DNA from: Armigeres subalbatus
Taxonomy: Eukaryota; Arthropoda; Insecta; Diptera; Culicidae
Assembly: GCF_024139115.2 (NCBI RefSeq)
Contig: NW_026942946.1
Location: 310,001-374,000 of the forward strand
Length of the DNA stretch: 64,000 nt
Reading direction: 5' to 3'
The position numbers and the translations under genes were made by a program. Positions 1-10,774 of this stretch are shown one piece after another (the stretch's first letter is position 1; each line of letters opens with the position of its first letter). Under the pieces are notes generated by a model. The model was given only the letters and a program-made list of their open reading frames with translations, was not told the origin of the DNA and made no database searches.

Positions 1-564
1 AAATCATTTTGGAATTACAGATTGTTCGGTAAAACTTTACCGAAACCCGGTAGATTTAATTTTGTTAGCCGAACGGACTGTAATTTTTCATGTTTACCGA
101 AGTTTTTCGTCAAAAAAATTACCGAACAGCGAAATCTATTTTAAGTGTGTATTAAGCATTTCCAACCCCGTACTGATAACCGTTTTTAAATAAATTACTT
201 CTAGAATTTTTGAGAAGTCTTTTAAAATGTTCTTCCTATCCTTTCTCGTGCTAATTTTTCGAATGCGCGACATTCTGCTTCTTCTTTTTCTTGCAACGCC
301 AAATCGCCAATAGGTACAAGCATAGAATTAACTGTTTTTGAATGTTATTGAAATAGGTACATGACGGTGATGATGTTTTTTAGCTAAATACTTCTACAAT
401 GTGATTATAATTTCATTTTAAAAGATACCAAATTGTTTTCAATTAAAAATTACGTGAGCCGAGCATAATTATTCTCATGTTTCTTGATTATTGGGTGAGA
501 AATCAATACATTTCATATGCGCATTGCCTTGGCAAAACATACTTTTGCATATAAACAATAAAGA
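1..564. other. AT-rich sequence, no feature recognised
   Basis: I see no open frame of note, no tandem structure and no recognisable transposon end here. The last ~30 bases lead into the GATCCATAA foldback. Confidence 0.5.
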
Positions 565-1234
565 CGGATCCATAAAAAAATGAAAAACGATCCATAAATA
601 ACATCTGAATGTTCCTTAAAATGCTACCATAAATCCATAAAATAGTTCAGGAGATTCCATAAAGAATAATTTTTTGATCCATAACTAAGCTAAAATTTAG
701 CAATTAAAAGGGAAATATGTTCCATTAACATGGTCAAGAAAAACATTACAATTCTTGCTATTTTCCCATAAACATATGACAAATGATCCATAGATCTTTG
801 GAAAATGATCCACAAAAAACTATATTTTGATCCATAAAACTTCAAATTTGCGCATTTTTTTATCGTGATGATGATCCATAATTTCAGTAATATGATCCAT
901 AATTTTAGTCATATGATCCATAATTCTGGCCATTTGATCCATAACTTTGTTCAAATGATCCATAGTTTTGGTGATATGATCCATAATGATCCATAGATTT
1001 TATAAAATGTGTGGATCAATTAATATAGTTTAATTATGGATCATATTACTAAAATTATGGATCATCAACACGAAAAAAATGCGCAAATTTGAAATTTGGA
1101 TCATTTTTCAAAGTTTTATGGATCATAAAAATAATCTTTATGGAATCTCCCAAACTATTTTATGGATTTATGGTAGCGTTTTATGAAACATTCAGATGTT
1201 GTTTATGGATCGTTTTTCATTTTTTTATGGATCG
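565..1234. mobile_element. Foldback repeat built on GATCCATAA
   Basis: The two ends are inverted copies of each other. The left begins CGGATCCATAAAAAAATG and the right ends with its complement at 1217-1234. Pairing extends about 110 bp inward (left ~565-670, right ~1125-1234) with few mismatches, and a second block pairs around 790-860 with 1050-1130. Between 865 and 990 the motif TGATCCATAA recurs about every 22 bp as direct repeats. There is no coding capacity. This is probably a non-autonomous foldback or MITE. The target duplication could not be fixed, so the class is open. Confidence 0.7.
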
Positions 1235-1374
1235 TTTTTGCACATTGAACGGTGCAAAGTAAGGGCTGCCCATTGCCTTATTGTTTTTGATATAGGAACA
1301 GATACCCTAAATAAAGGAATAAAAAAAAACTTTGAATTTTTTTTTTGATAATATAAAGTATGGTTTAAGTTTAA

Positions 1375-1556
1375 ATTTGTTTCGAAATTCCGCGGAATTC
1401 CGTTAAGTTTCGTTAGAAGGTAGTTTTTTCTATCGAAATTTTTGTAATTTTGCGAAACGAAACGAAATCAAGAAATCAGATTTCGCCATGCTCAAATTCC
1501 GCGAAATTCCGCGGAATTTCGTTTCGAATCACCTGAAACGAAATTTTTCGAAATAC
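1375..1556. repeat. CGAAACGAAAT/CCGCGGAATT dispersed repeat, copy 1
   Basis: The stretch is a mixture of CGAAACGAAA runs and palindromic AATTCCGCGGAATT blocks on both strands. A related stretch lies at 9425-9620. Its right boundary coincides with the point where the Jockey-like RT remnant stops being readable. It has no coding meaning that I can support; the short open frame across it is chance. Confidence 0.55.
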
Positions 1557-2676
1557 CGCATATGCTTACTGAGGATGTTAGTGACTCGGGTCAGTTGGTG
1601 CATAGTTGATCGACTGCGTCGGAATCCTAATTGTTCCTCTAGCATGATGTTGTTTTCATCGGCAAAATCAAGTAGCCGGCAATGAATTACCTTTTCATAA
1701 AGCTTGGATAACGCTGAGAGAAAGCTTTAGGGCACAGAAGGGCCTTCCAGGTTTCCGGATGGGGATCACTTTTGCTGACTTCCAGGACGATGGGAAGTAA
1801 CTAAGTCGAAGGCACTGGTTGAAGATTAACGCGAGGTGATCGAAAATATGGACACTCGAATGCTTGAGCTCCAAGTTGAAGATGTTGTCGAAATCTGGGG
1901 CCTTCATATTTTTGGATGATTTGATATACGCCGACAATTCACCAGCTGTTATCTCGAACTCCTCCGAGAAGTCGTTGGGAATAAGATGAATGTTGTTTGC
2001 ATGCTTACTGACAGCAGCTTCATGTGGACTTATGTTGTTTTGCCCAAGATTATGAGAGCTGACGAAATGCCGACCTATCTCAGCACCTTTCTCAGCAAAA
2101 ATCAAGCGATCCTTAGAGTCATTATTGCCTAGCGGGATCGAGGGTGGAATGGGCCGAGGCTTTGTTTTTAAATTTTTTGTCAACTTCCAAAACGGCTTAG
2201 TACAATTTGAGAGAGCGCGGATCTTATTGGAAAAATAATTATTTCTGAGGTCCACCATTCTGGCTTGTTGATTTTGGTTATGCAATTGCAACGGGTTTTG
2301 AGTGCAAGCAGCCCAGTACGTTGGTACTGTCTGCGAACCACGTTGCAAAGACGAATGAGATATTTGGTAAGAATGTCTATGGTTAGAGTGATGCTTATCT
2401 TACTAGCAGTTGGGACATGCTGCTCTCTGGCCAACGAGATTGCCTCTTGGCCACAGCTGGCAGTCGATACTTTCCGGCGTCTCCGGACGCACCTCGTAAT
2501 CAATGGTATTGTCGACCCACTACTGGAACCGCTGCCAGTTCACTCGATGATATTTCCTTCTGGAGAGTTGGTGTCGGTCGGCCACCACCGGATAGTGATC
2601 GGAGCTCAGCTCCTAATAGACGACCGGCTGCGAAATTTGGTTATCCATGTTCGTGATGAACAGATCGAGTGTCGAA
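1557..2676 (-). pseudogene. Reverse transcriptase remnant (Jockey-like ORF2)
   Basis: The frame at 2348-1695 encodes the RT entry region, including KAPDFDNIFNLELKH and the KVIPIRKPGR motif. A frame change near 1730 then continues as SALSKLYEKVIHCRLLDF and QLGFRRSRSTMHQLTRV down to about 1557, where the CGAAACGAAA repeat begins. The palm motifs with the catalytic aspartates lie beyond the truncation and are absent. The end of the endonuclease (the region before GSGSSG) lies at 2676-2350 in other frames. The fragment cannot make a working enzyme. Confidence 0.85.
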
Positions 2677-2678
2677 TG

Positions 2679-2995
2679 GGGAAAGGGTCATTTGGCTGAA
2701 ACCCATTCGGCCGAAAGCCATTTGGTCGAATGCCACTAGGCCAAACAGACCATTAGGTCGAAACCCATCCCAAATTACCATTTCGGCCAAATGTCCTTTT
2801 CGGCTAAATGACCCTTTCGGCCAAATGACCCTTTAGGCCAAATGACCTTCTCGGCCAAATTACACTTTCGGCCTAGTGACCCTTGGCCAAATGACTTTGG
2901 CCTAATGGTCTGTTCGGCCAAATGGTATATTCGGCCAAACAACTTTCGGCCTAGTGGCATTCGGCCAAATGAATTTCGGCCAAATGACCCTTCCC
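2679..2995. repeat. GGCCGAA cassette inserted in the Jockey-like ORF2
   Basis: About 20 imperfect copies of a TTTGGCCGAAATGACC-type unit occur in both orientations. The two outer ends are inverted copies: the left starts GGAAAGGGTCATTTGGC and the right ends GGCCAAATGACCCTTCC. The cassette separates endonuclease coding sequence (ends ~2999) from its continuation (starts ~2676), so it arrived after the retrotransposon. A second, longer cassette with similar ends lies at 44740-46330. No target duplication was identified. Confidence 0.75.
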
Positions 2996-2998
2996 CCG

Positions 2999-3400
2999 TC
3001 CCCCTGATCTGCTCTAACGAGTTTCTAGATCGCTACTGCAGATCATGCCTTTACTGCGGAGGGCGGCTGATGTCCCATAGATCTCCTTGGCTTGCGTTGG
3101 GTAGGATGCCACGATGAGGGTGATGACGCCGACGTAAGTAGTAACCTCTACCCCAACGGCTTCGATGAAATTGAGCTGGAGATTTGATAGCAGACGACAA
3201 TTGATGTTGCTTCTCAGTGCGATGGCCACATCTCCTTCCCTGGAGTTTGGCCGATCGAGTCTCACCAGTCTCACCTCGTCGAGGAAACCAACCAGCTCAA
3301 TAGTTTTGCTCTTAAGTGGGCAAGCGTTCCAATTGACCAGACCCACCCTAGCAGTCATTTTCAATGACGAACATGGCCAGGGTGAAGATCTGGTCGAAGC
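2999..3400 (-). pseudogene. Endonuclease N-terminal remnant (Jockey-like ORF2)
   Basis: The 3364-3014 frame contains GLVNWNACPLKSKTIELVGF, the usual opening of a Jockey ORF2 APE-type endonuclease, which nicks the genomic target for reverse transcription. It continues through RLDRPNSREGDVAIALRSN to ICSSDLETR, where the GGCCGAA cassette cuts it. The downstream catalytic region is only partly traceable on the far side of the cassette. Similarity is by eye. Confidence 0.75.
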
Positions 3401-3419
3401 GTGTTTTGCACCCGCGTAG

Positions 3420-4465
3420 TCACAATGCCAGTTGTGTGAAAATTGGAACTAGCTGCTCCGATGTGTAGAGCGGTCAGAAGGAGCTCGTTATCCTGACGAC
3501 GGAATCCAGAAGGTGGAAGCGAGGGCAACTGGCTGGTTGCCGATGGTACTTGGGCTTAGGGTGTCGCGGATGGAACCGATGCAGCGGCCGCAGCCAGTCG
3601 TTTGAGTGGCTGCAGCGGTGGAAGGACCGGGATCGGTCGACGGGGAGGCATAATGGCCGGAAAATTCGTCTCATACAGTGCCGGGGGTGGAACTGCTCGA
3701 CGCATAGGCTGATTTTTTGTGGAAACCCTCTTCCGGATTTCCACGAACTCGACGCGCTTGGGACAGTCCTTCGTTGTAGCACGATGTTTTGCCCCACAGT
3801 TGCCCGAGCAGCACAATTCAGACCGATTTGGTTACAGCAACTCAAATACGGCTGAGTTCGGTTGTACATAGGTCGCAGTAGCTCGTCTATGACGACCGTG
3901 TTGCTTGGGTGGCACACTTGAGGTCCAACTCCTCCATTCGGTCACACTCCTCCATGCTGTGGTTTTGCCACACTCATTGCAGCGGGTAGCCAAGAAGCAG
4001 TTGCGGGTACCGTGGCCGAACGCAATGCACTGCGTGACATTGCGATGCACAGGCTTGTATATTGTCCACTCGATAACGGTACAGTTGACCACCTTAATCA
4101 CCTTCAGGTTCTTAAGCGAGGTGGATCCATGCTCGAGATGGACGAGGTACAGTTAGTCACGGTACCTGCGGCTCTCGCGGTACGTTTCGATGCGCTGATT
4201 GGGACCGAGTTGGTCGCCATGTCACCCATACCGCGAACCATTTTGTTCGTGATTCCATGGAGCGCGGTACTGGCATCAGTAGCAGTCGTTGGATTTTGTT
4301 GCGTCCAGCGGATTGCGGGCCCAGCATCGGCATCGGTGGTGCTCGGGGACCGGTTGGTGCAGAATTATCGTAGCGCGGCCCTTCAAGTGAAATTTTCTAT
4401 AAATCGTGATGAAGCATCGAGTGGTCATCCGCAACAATCGTCAGCGGATGTGTATCGAGATGCAT
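3420..4465 (-). pseudogene. gag-like ORF1 remnant with zinc-knuckle motifs
   Basis: The minus-strand frames overlap and shift. Together they show degraded CCHC knuckles: CIAFGHGTRNC and RCNECGK in the 4101-3832 frame, and CCSGNCGAKHRATTKDCP in the 3816-3556 frame, followed by a Pro/Ala-rich tail. This is the nucleic-acid-binding ORF1 found upstream of ORF2 in Jockey-type elements. The first Cys of the first knuckle is missing, and at least two frameshifts are present. The start codon cannot be fixed. Confidence 0.7.
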
Positions 4466-7400
4466 AAATCGGTCCTTTTCAGGATCTGCATTTTAAATGG
4501 AAGACAATAAATGTGTGATGAATATTTTGACGTAGGACTACGTCTGTCTTTTCTATATTGGGGTACACTTTACGATTTGGGACCGTCACGAAAATATGAT
4601 AGACTTCAAACCTTCAAACTTTAATATCTCAGCCGTTAAATTATAATTTATTCCTCAGGTGTGTTAGAAAATAAATTATGCAATATTCGAACTTCAATTT
4701 TTGTTTCCAAAAGTTTAAAAAGTAAGTACATGGAAAAGGAGAAGTTACCCTATTTAAACGGCGATATGGTGCTTTGAAATCCCACAATGTTTTTTCATTA
4801 GATTATTTTTCCAGCACGGCCCTCTTACAAATGGATGAACTTCCTCTTACCTCACTCGAGCAAACCAAAGCAAAACTGTTAGAAATGAAAATAAAAGTGT
4901 TTCCATTTCGATGGCCTCGAATCTGGTGTGTTTATTCACTTGATGTCTTCTGCTTTTGATAAAATAACCCCTTCCGTTGGATGAGAAAAGTTTTGAAGCC
5001 TCGAAGTCGAGAGCCTGTATCCTACTTAATGTACAGAATGAGAGTGTTAGATGCTTATGGGAGTCTGCTACGTTACGACAAGTGTTGACTAGACACTCGT
5101 CCACCATTATCATGATTCCTTCTATTTATTGGATGTTTATATTTTGGCGTTGTCATTTTCGTTCGTTCGTGTGGTACAACCAAGATTTTTTTAGGAAATA
5201 GATCTAAATTTGATTTACTCATTTAAAAATCATCAAACTCGAATAATATCATCTTTATTTTATTACTTCAGTGTCAGTCCAAATAGATGTACTAAATAAT
5301 CTGCAGAATGAGCAAATGCATTCAAATTCTCTTTTATAGGATGGCTATGGGGCCAGAAGATGAAGAACCGGTCAATTAGGGTGAAAGTTTGATTGTTTTT
5401 CTTGCATCAAGATTTATTTTATTGAATTAACAACCATTTCAAAAGCTAACAAAATTTAAATAACATGATCGAAAGATGTACACTTAGTATACGCAAAGGC
5501 AACATGTGTGTTATAAATGAATATTATGGAAAATATACGCATGGATAATTTGCAAAATTGGGTCCAGTTAATAGAATTATTTTATTTTCTTTATTACTGC
5601 ACTATTGAATGATGTTGGTTTGCGTGGGAGTGCTATCAGATATGTCAAATCTTTTAATCTTTGTTTACAAAAGCAGATAAATCATTTTGAAAATTTGGTA
5701 TTGATTTGATCTTTATGTGTGTTTTTACACCATACTCATGTAATGACGGGCATAGAAAAATTTTCAATTAATTACTAAGGAAATGGCTTTAGAATACTAA
5801 GTTTAAAAGCACGCCAAGTTCGAGTTGGAATGTGGAGCCATTGAAGAAGAAGAAGAAGAAGTGTATTCTGTATATAGAATTATAAATGTTGGATTGTATT
5901 CGTTATGAATGCCGAGCAGGAACAAAATCCGATTTATCCTAAACAGCGAGTGCAATTATAAAAATGTGCATTGCCAAGATTAGGACAAAATCCATTTTTC
6001 ATACCATTATTCAATTACATGCTCCATTATTCGTGTAAATCATTGTTGTGACAAAACTGCATTAGAAAAGCCTACATTCTCCCATTGTTAGTGCCACCAA
6101 CCGTGTCGGATTTTGACGTCTCTATGCCTGCTTCTAATCCCGGCATCAAATAGTTGCGTCCCAGATTTACACCTTTAGAAATCCTGCTGTAGGGTGCATT
6201 GCAGTTCTAGTTACAACGGAATACGAAATAGTGCTGAACAATGTGATTGAGGCATGGGACGCAGAAGAACTACCTTTGTCATTTGCTTTTACTGTTGTTC
6301 CCATTTGCCCATCCTAATGGTTCCGAGCGGTCGTTGATGTGTGTCCTCGTCCTGGAGGTAATTCTCGGAAAAGGACCAAATTTAACACTCCACAAAATTT
6401 AAATTGGAGGAAAGGTTGACCGGCAGATAAAAATCCGAAGGTCGCTGAGCACGGACAGAAAAACTGTTTCTCGGATCCGGTAGGATTACATCTGTCACAG
6501 TGTGGCATTTTGTAGGTCCTGTGTAGCAATCGGAATCCAATCTAGCTTTGTTCGTCTTTTTCTTTTTTTTAAGTGAACAAAGGACACATGGTTTCAAATT
6601 TAGTTTATCATTCATCTGGAGATGTTTGTCTAGAAGCAAAATTACCACACGCATATAAAAACCCAAAACAAATGCAATCATGCGATTCCTTCGGTAGGTG
6701 ATAGATCTCGGATGCAGACCACCTCCATTGAATAGAAAGAAAGGCTGTAGAGAAATCGAGCAGAGCGAGACAGTGTTTGTCAAAATATTGTCTTTGTTTG
6801 ACTTTAGTACCATGGAAATAAGGAACAGAGTTGGAGGATAAATCATTGATGATAAACATAAATTGCTTTACCGAAAGGTTATTTATTTGTTTCGTTGCAA
6901 TTGTATTTCATTCCAGAAAGATGTTGGACACTTATCCTTAATCTATTTGCCCGCCATAAGTTGCATTCGACATAGCATCCTGTCACATTATTTCATACCA
7001 AATTTAAGACAAGAGCTATTTTTATTATAATGCAAGCATAAGGCACAATGCTCAAATAAAAGTACATTCCAATTATCCAAGATAACTGATGCATAAGATA
7101 ATACATCTTACAATCAATAGTCTCTTAAAATACCAATAAATCATTCCAACTGATTCCTCTTCACTTCGTAAATCATGACACACCTCTCCTGCCCCTAAAA
7201 CCGGTAGTCAGAGCCGACCTGCAACGTGCCTGTGTGTACGCATCATAAATCCAAATCAAATCATAACGCAAATTTACCACCCGCGGTGCATAATGATGCT
7301 CTGAAGTGCCACCACGGCGACGAGGCTGTTGCTGTTGCTTGCAAGGAGGTACCTACTCGAAGCGATTCACTCCACCCAGTTCCATCTGCACTGACTGGCG

Positions 7401-8842
7401 CTGCGAACAATTCACTTTCCCTCACGTTCCGATCTGCGCATTTATGCCAGGCAGGGTGACGCGAGATGTGATCTTTGTACGTGCAGTTATTCAAGCGAAT
7501 AGCTAAACTATGGGAGGGTATCAAACGCGTAGCCACGATAGGGGAGGTCAGACTTCCCTGTTAGTATCTAGTTTTGCGAAAAAACTTCATTACGTCTTAA
7601 TAAACCACCACGTTTTCATTAAAACAAGACAAGACATAAGACAAGTAGTATACTAAGTCATTTAATTCCCCAACTTGTTTGTAACTTTGCAGATACGTAT
7701 TTAGATCTCAACAGTAAGGCCGTCTTCACTAAAAGATCACTAAAAAGCTATACATATTTTTCTGAACAAAATACTTTTTGTCAATTTCATAACAAATCAA
7801 TTAATAATGTCACGACCTGAAACATCATACTAAGAAAATCATCAAGCTTCTTTCTTATGGCAGCTGTTTGTAAAGTTTCTTCTATTTAACGTGTCAGAAC
7901 ATTTGCACAATACTCTCATGTCTAGTTACAATTCTGCTTTGAGCTGACGCAATGAATCATAACTTCGCAACTATACTGGTGGTAAAATGTGCATTCAGTC
8001 GGAAGCATAATAGCGGACAGACACACATCCGTCACCACGACACCTCCTAGCTGGGGATTTGAAGCGTTTTGCCCGTAGTTGATGACCCCTTTATTTTTGA
8101 GCACATTGGTGCTCAATTGGTGTGCGCCCTGCATCATAATAATGCTGGAAGACTTTGACCGGATTAACGGAATGGAGGAAACATCCGCCGAGGAAATATT
8201 TTTCCTGTGCTCGAAAATAAGGGGTGTGCGCCACAAGTGATTGCTAAAAATCTTGAACAAATAGAAACGTAGCCAAGTGCATGTCATTGATCAAATGAGA
8301 TGATGCTTTGAAGGGTTTACGATTGCATTTGTTATGGTCTGACACGTCGTAAATTGAATAAAATTGGTACACGAAAATTCACTCATTTTGCTTTTACCTT
8401 CTCGTACATCAATGCGAACTGAAGAGTTGTATACTCATTCCAAAAACAAATGTTTGATATTAAAAAGAAGAAGTACAACAACCCTTTCTAGGAAATTTTA
8501 TTTCGAACGCAGATTTTAACAGGCATAAAATATTTATATATTTAAAAAGTTTATATTTCTTGAAACTCGTTCATTTCATACAGACTGAAGCCGAAAGGGC
8601 TTATCCGTGTACATTCGAATGGACTTTCAACTGAGAACTCATCTGAATTTCAACAACAATTTCACTTAAATTTCCCTCCAGATTAATTGATTGACTGGTT
8701 TGGTTTTCACTGAGAGACTCGGAATAATTTTCCGCTGAAAATCAAAATAATCAATCAATAAAATACGGCATTAGATATGTGCGACTATTGTTAGCAACGG
8801 ATCCATGACGATAGTCGTAAGTTCGTTAGATATAATGGACGT
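4466..8842. other. Intergenic, low-repeat sequence
   Basis: I see no gene with family resemblance on either strand. A short (AAG)n run lies at about 5845-5863 and could be a SINE tail, but no SINE body is visible upstream. Frames such as 6846-6382 and 8287-7922 (minus, 154 and 121 codons) have no recognisable motif and are treated as chance. Confidence 0.5.
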
Positions 8843-8844
8843 TA

Positions 8845-9265
8845 CACCCAACCAGCGACTGTTAGATTTTCTAACAATTCTCGCTTAACTTTTCAAAAGG
8901 ACCTAAGTAACATTTTTTTTTCATGAATTAATTTGAATAGCGCAATCAACAGAAAAACATGAAAGCTTTTGATTGCAGTACTCAAATTAATTCATGAAAA
9001 AAATGTTACTTAGGTCCTTTTGAAAAGTTAAGCGAGAATTCTGTTTAAGAACCTACCAAAACCTGTATAAGAATGCTAGATTCTTATACAAAAAATGTAC
9101 GCTCACAAATAAAATATTGTAAAAAGGCTTGCAAAATCGTAATTAGAATTTAGCTTTTTCGCATATGCCCAGTTATTATACAGGTTTTGGAAGGTTCTTG
9201 AACAGAATTGTTAGAAAATCTTGTACAGAATATTGTGAGAAAATCTAACAATCACCGCTTGGGTG
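8845..9265. mobile_element. MITE with TA duplication, CACCCAA... ends
   Basis: The left end CACCCAACCAGCGACTGT and the right end (complement CACCCAAGCGGTGATTGT) form inverted repeats that continue into GTTAGATTTTCT. TA dinucleotides flank the element at 8843-8844 and 9266-9267, as in Tc1/mariner-type insertions. The inside is almost wholly hairpin: one foldback at 8875-9041, and a second pairing AGAACCTACCAAAACCTGTAT at ~9046-9068 with its complement at ~9175-9200. There is no coding capacity. A terminal fragment of the same family is at 42977-43035. Confidence 0.75.
8875..9041. repeat. Near-perfect 167-bp foldback nested in MITE
   Basis: The arms 8875-8937 and 8982-9041 are almost perfectly complementary, starting from CTCGCTTAACTTTTCAAAAG. 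The loop contains a further 8-bp complementary pair, GCAATCAA (8942-8949) and TTGATTGC (8969-8976). Arm identity is higher than that of the outer TIRs, so the hairpin is either a younger insertion or is kept similar by conversion. Confidence 0.8.
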
Positions 9266-9424
9266 TAGGCATAATGGACGTTTTCTAGGCATAATTCTAC
9301 CGTTTTTTTATCATGGGCTGTTATTTAGGGCATTTTATGCCTAACCTCAGCCAAATGTTTTTATGCTTAACGTACTTATGCCCGTTAGCAACCCCAACAA
9401 TATTTGCATGGATTAAGGGTATGC

Positions 9425-9620
9425 GATAAGACACTTTTTCTTAACGATACGAAACGAAACGAAACGAAATTTAAAATGTCGATGTTGATTCGAAACGAAA
9501 TATATATTTACTTTCGAGACTTCGAAACGATACGAAATCAAGGTCCATTTAATTCGAAATTTTACGAAACGAAACTTCAATTTCTTCCGCGGAATTTTTA
9601 TAGAATTGATTTTACATTAT
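9425..9620. repeat. CGAAACGAAAT/CCGCGGAATT dispersed repeat, copy 2
   Basis: Tandem CGAAACGAAACG runs at 9449-9470 grade into degenerate TTCGAAACGAAAT units and a CCGCGGAATTT block near 9587. The composition matches 1375-1556. Elevated CpG in a run of this kind is unusual for the surrounding AT-rich sequence. Confidence 0.55.
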
Positions 9621-10246
9621 GTACGAAATTCTGATTTATTTTTTTCAAAGTCAAATAACTGCTTTGCGACCAATAGAGTTATAGTACCACCGTATAGTAG
9701 CAGAAGAAGCAGTCTGTGATTAATCGCCGCGTTCCCGTTTACCATTGCCGATAAGGCAATACCCCAGCATTTGTGCCGCTTTCAAAGGAATTCATCGTGG
9801 AGTGTGTGTTCCAAAACTGATCAATTTTGTATCAATTCAGCTTTATATCAGTAAGTATATAAAAATAGAGGAAATGGAGGATTTTTTTGTATTCTGATTC
9901 AAATTCTGTTAAAAACCTTATTTCATTTAGGAATTATGTGATTATGCTGAAGCATACTTTATATTGGTTTTATGGTGTTGAGCTAACTCAGAACCAGAAT
10001 ATTAATGGGAGACTCATTTATATATTTGCCAGGCGTCTACGCAGATAGAGATTTGTTAATAGCATATATTTGATAGCTGGATGAATCCTCTCTAAAATGC
10101 GCAAAGATATGTTTTTCAGATTGTGTTTCAGAAATGTGATCGCAAAGTTTTTGCGGCAGCAGTTTGCCAGGTATGAAGAAATTATGTTTCCCTTCTGGTA
10201 CAAAATCTTGTAACAAAAGGATGTAATTTCCTTCCAAATTCAACTA
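9621..10246. other. AT-rich sequence, no feature recognised
   Basis: I find no open frame with family resemblance and no repeat boundary before the start of the long inverted repeat at 10247. Confidence 0.45.
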
Positions 10247-10280
10247 TCCAGCTTTTCACGCTCACCATAATGGCGGATGC

Positions 10281-10310
10281 TATAAAAAGTTTGACATTCA
10301 CTGCTTCCAA
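10281..10310 (+). promoter_or_regulatory. TATA-type core promoter in left arm of the palindrome
   Basis: TATAAAAAG at 10281-10289 is followed about 25-30 bp later by TTCACTGC, a plausible initiator. The mirror copy in the right arm keeps TATAAAAAG (minus strand, 16214-16206). Both promoters fire inward if active. Function is inferred from motif and spacing only. Confidence 0.35.
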
Positions 10311-10774
10311 ACACTGAACTGAAATCATCATCTAAGCAGGCGTTGAAGCTCTCCGTCGCCAACGACAACCCAACATTTGTTATTTTTTCGACAACAATCT
10401 ACTCGAGTATTCAACTCTTGATTCAACTTCAATATTTTTACATTTCTCATATGAGTACATTTGGCAGCAATATCAGTTCGAGGTTATTCTTAAAATTACT
10501 TACGGATTCCCTTGCCCCTCAAGCTCGCCTATAAGTGGTGGTCAGAAAAAGTTTTCTACATCCGTTCTCACTATCGCACAGTAGCTCTCCATTGAAGTAA
10601 ACAACCTAAATTATTTTTACTTTTACTTACTTACTTATGGATCCTGTACGCCTCCGGTGGTGCAAAGGGCCGACTTGAAAGATCTCCATCCTGAGCGTTG
10701 CCCGGCTATCGCTTTAACCTGTTGCCAGGTTAGATTTCGGTCGACTTCTTTTATTTCTATATTGAGGCTTCACC

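Larger units (their letters stand above)
1557..4465 (-). mobile_element. Jockey-like non-LTR retrotransposon remnant
   Basis: Read on the minus strand from 4465 downward, the order is a gag-like ORF1 with zinc-knuckle remnants, an APE-type endonuclease start, and a reverse transcriptase. This is the standard Jockey-clade layout. The RT wording (KAPDFDNIFNLELKHSS, FPSSWKSAKVIPIRKPGR) is typical of Jockey elements. The copy is interrupted at 2679-2995 by a GGCCGAA cassette, carries many frameshifts, and is truncated within the RT at ~1557. It is dead. The 5' boundary near 4465 is approximate. Confidence 0.85.

Noticed and set aside
1488..1685. 65-codon plus-strand frame near the first retrotransposon.
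   Set aside because: It spans the CGAAACGAAA repeat and the antisense of RT sequence (QLGFRRSRSTMHQ on the minus strand).
7226..7536. Overlapping small frames of moderate GC as an exon.
   Set aside because: Frames on both strands are equally open and neither shows family resemblance or splice sites.
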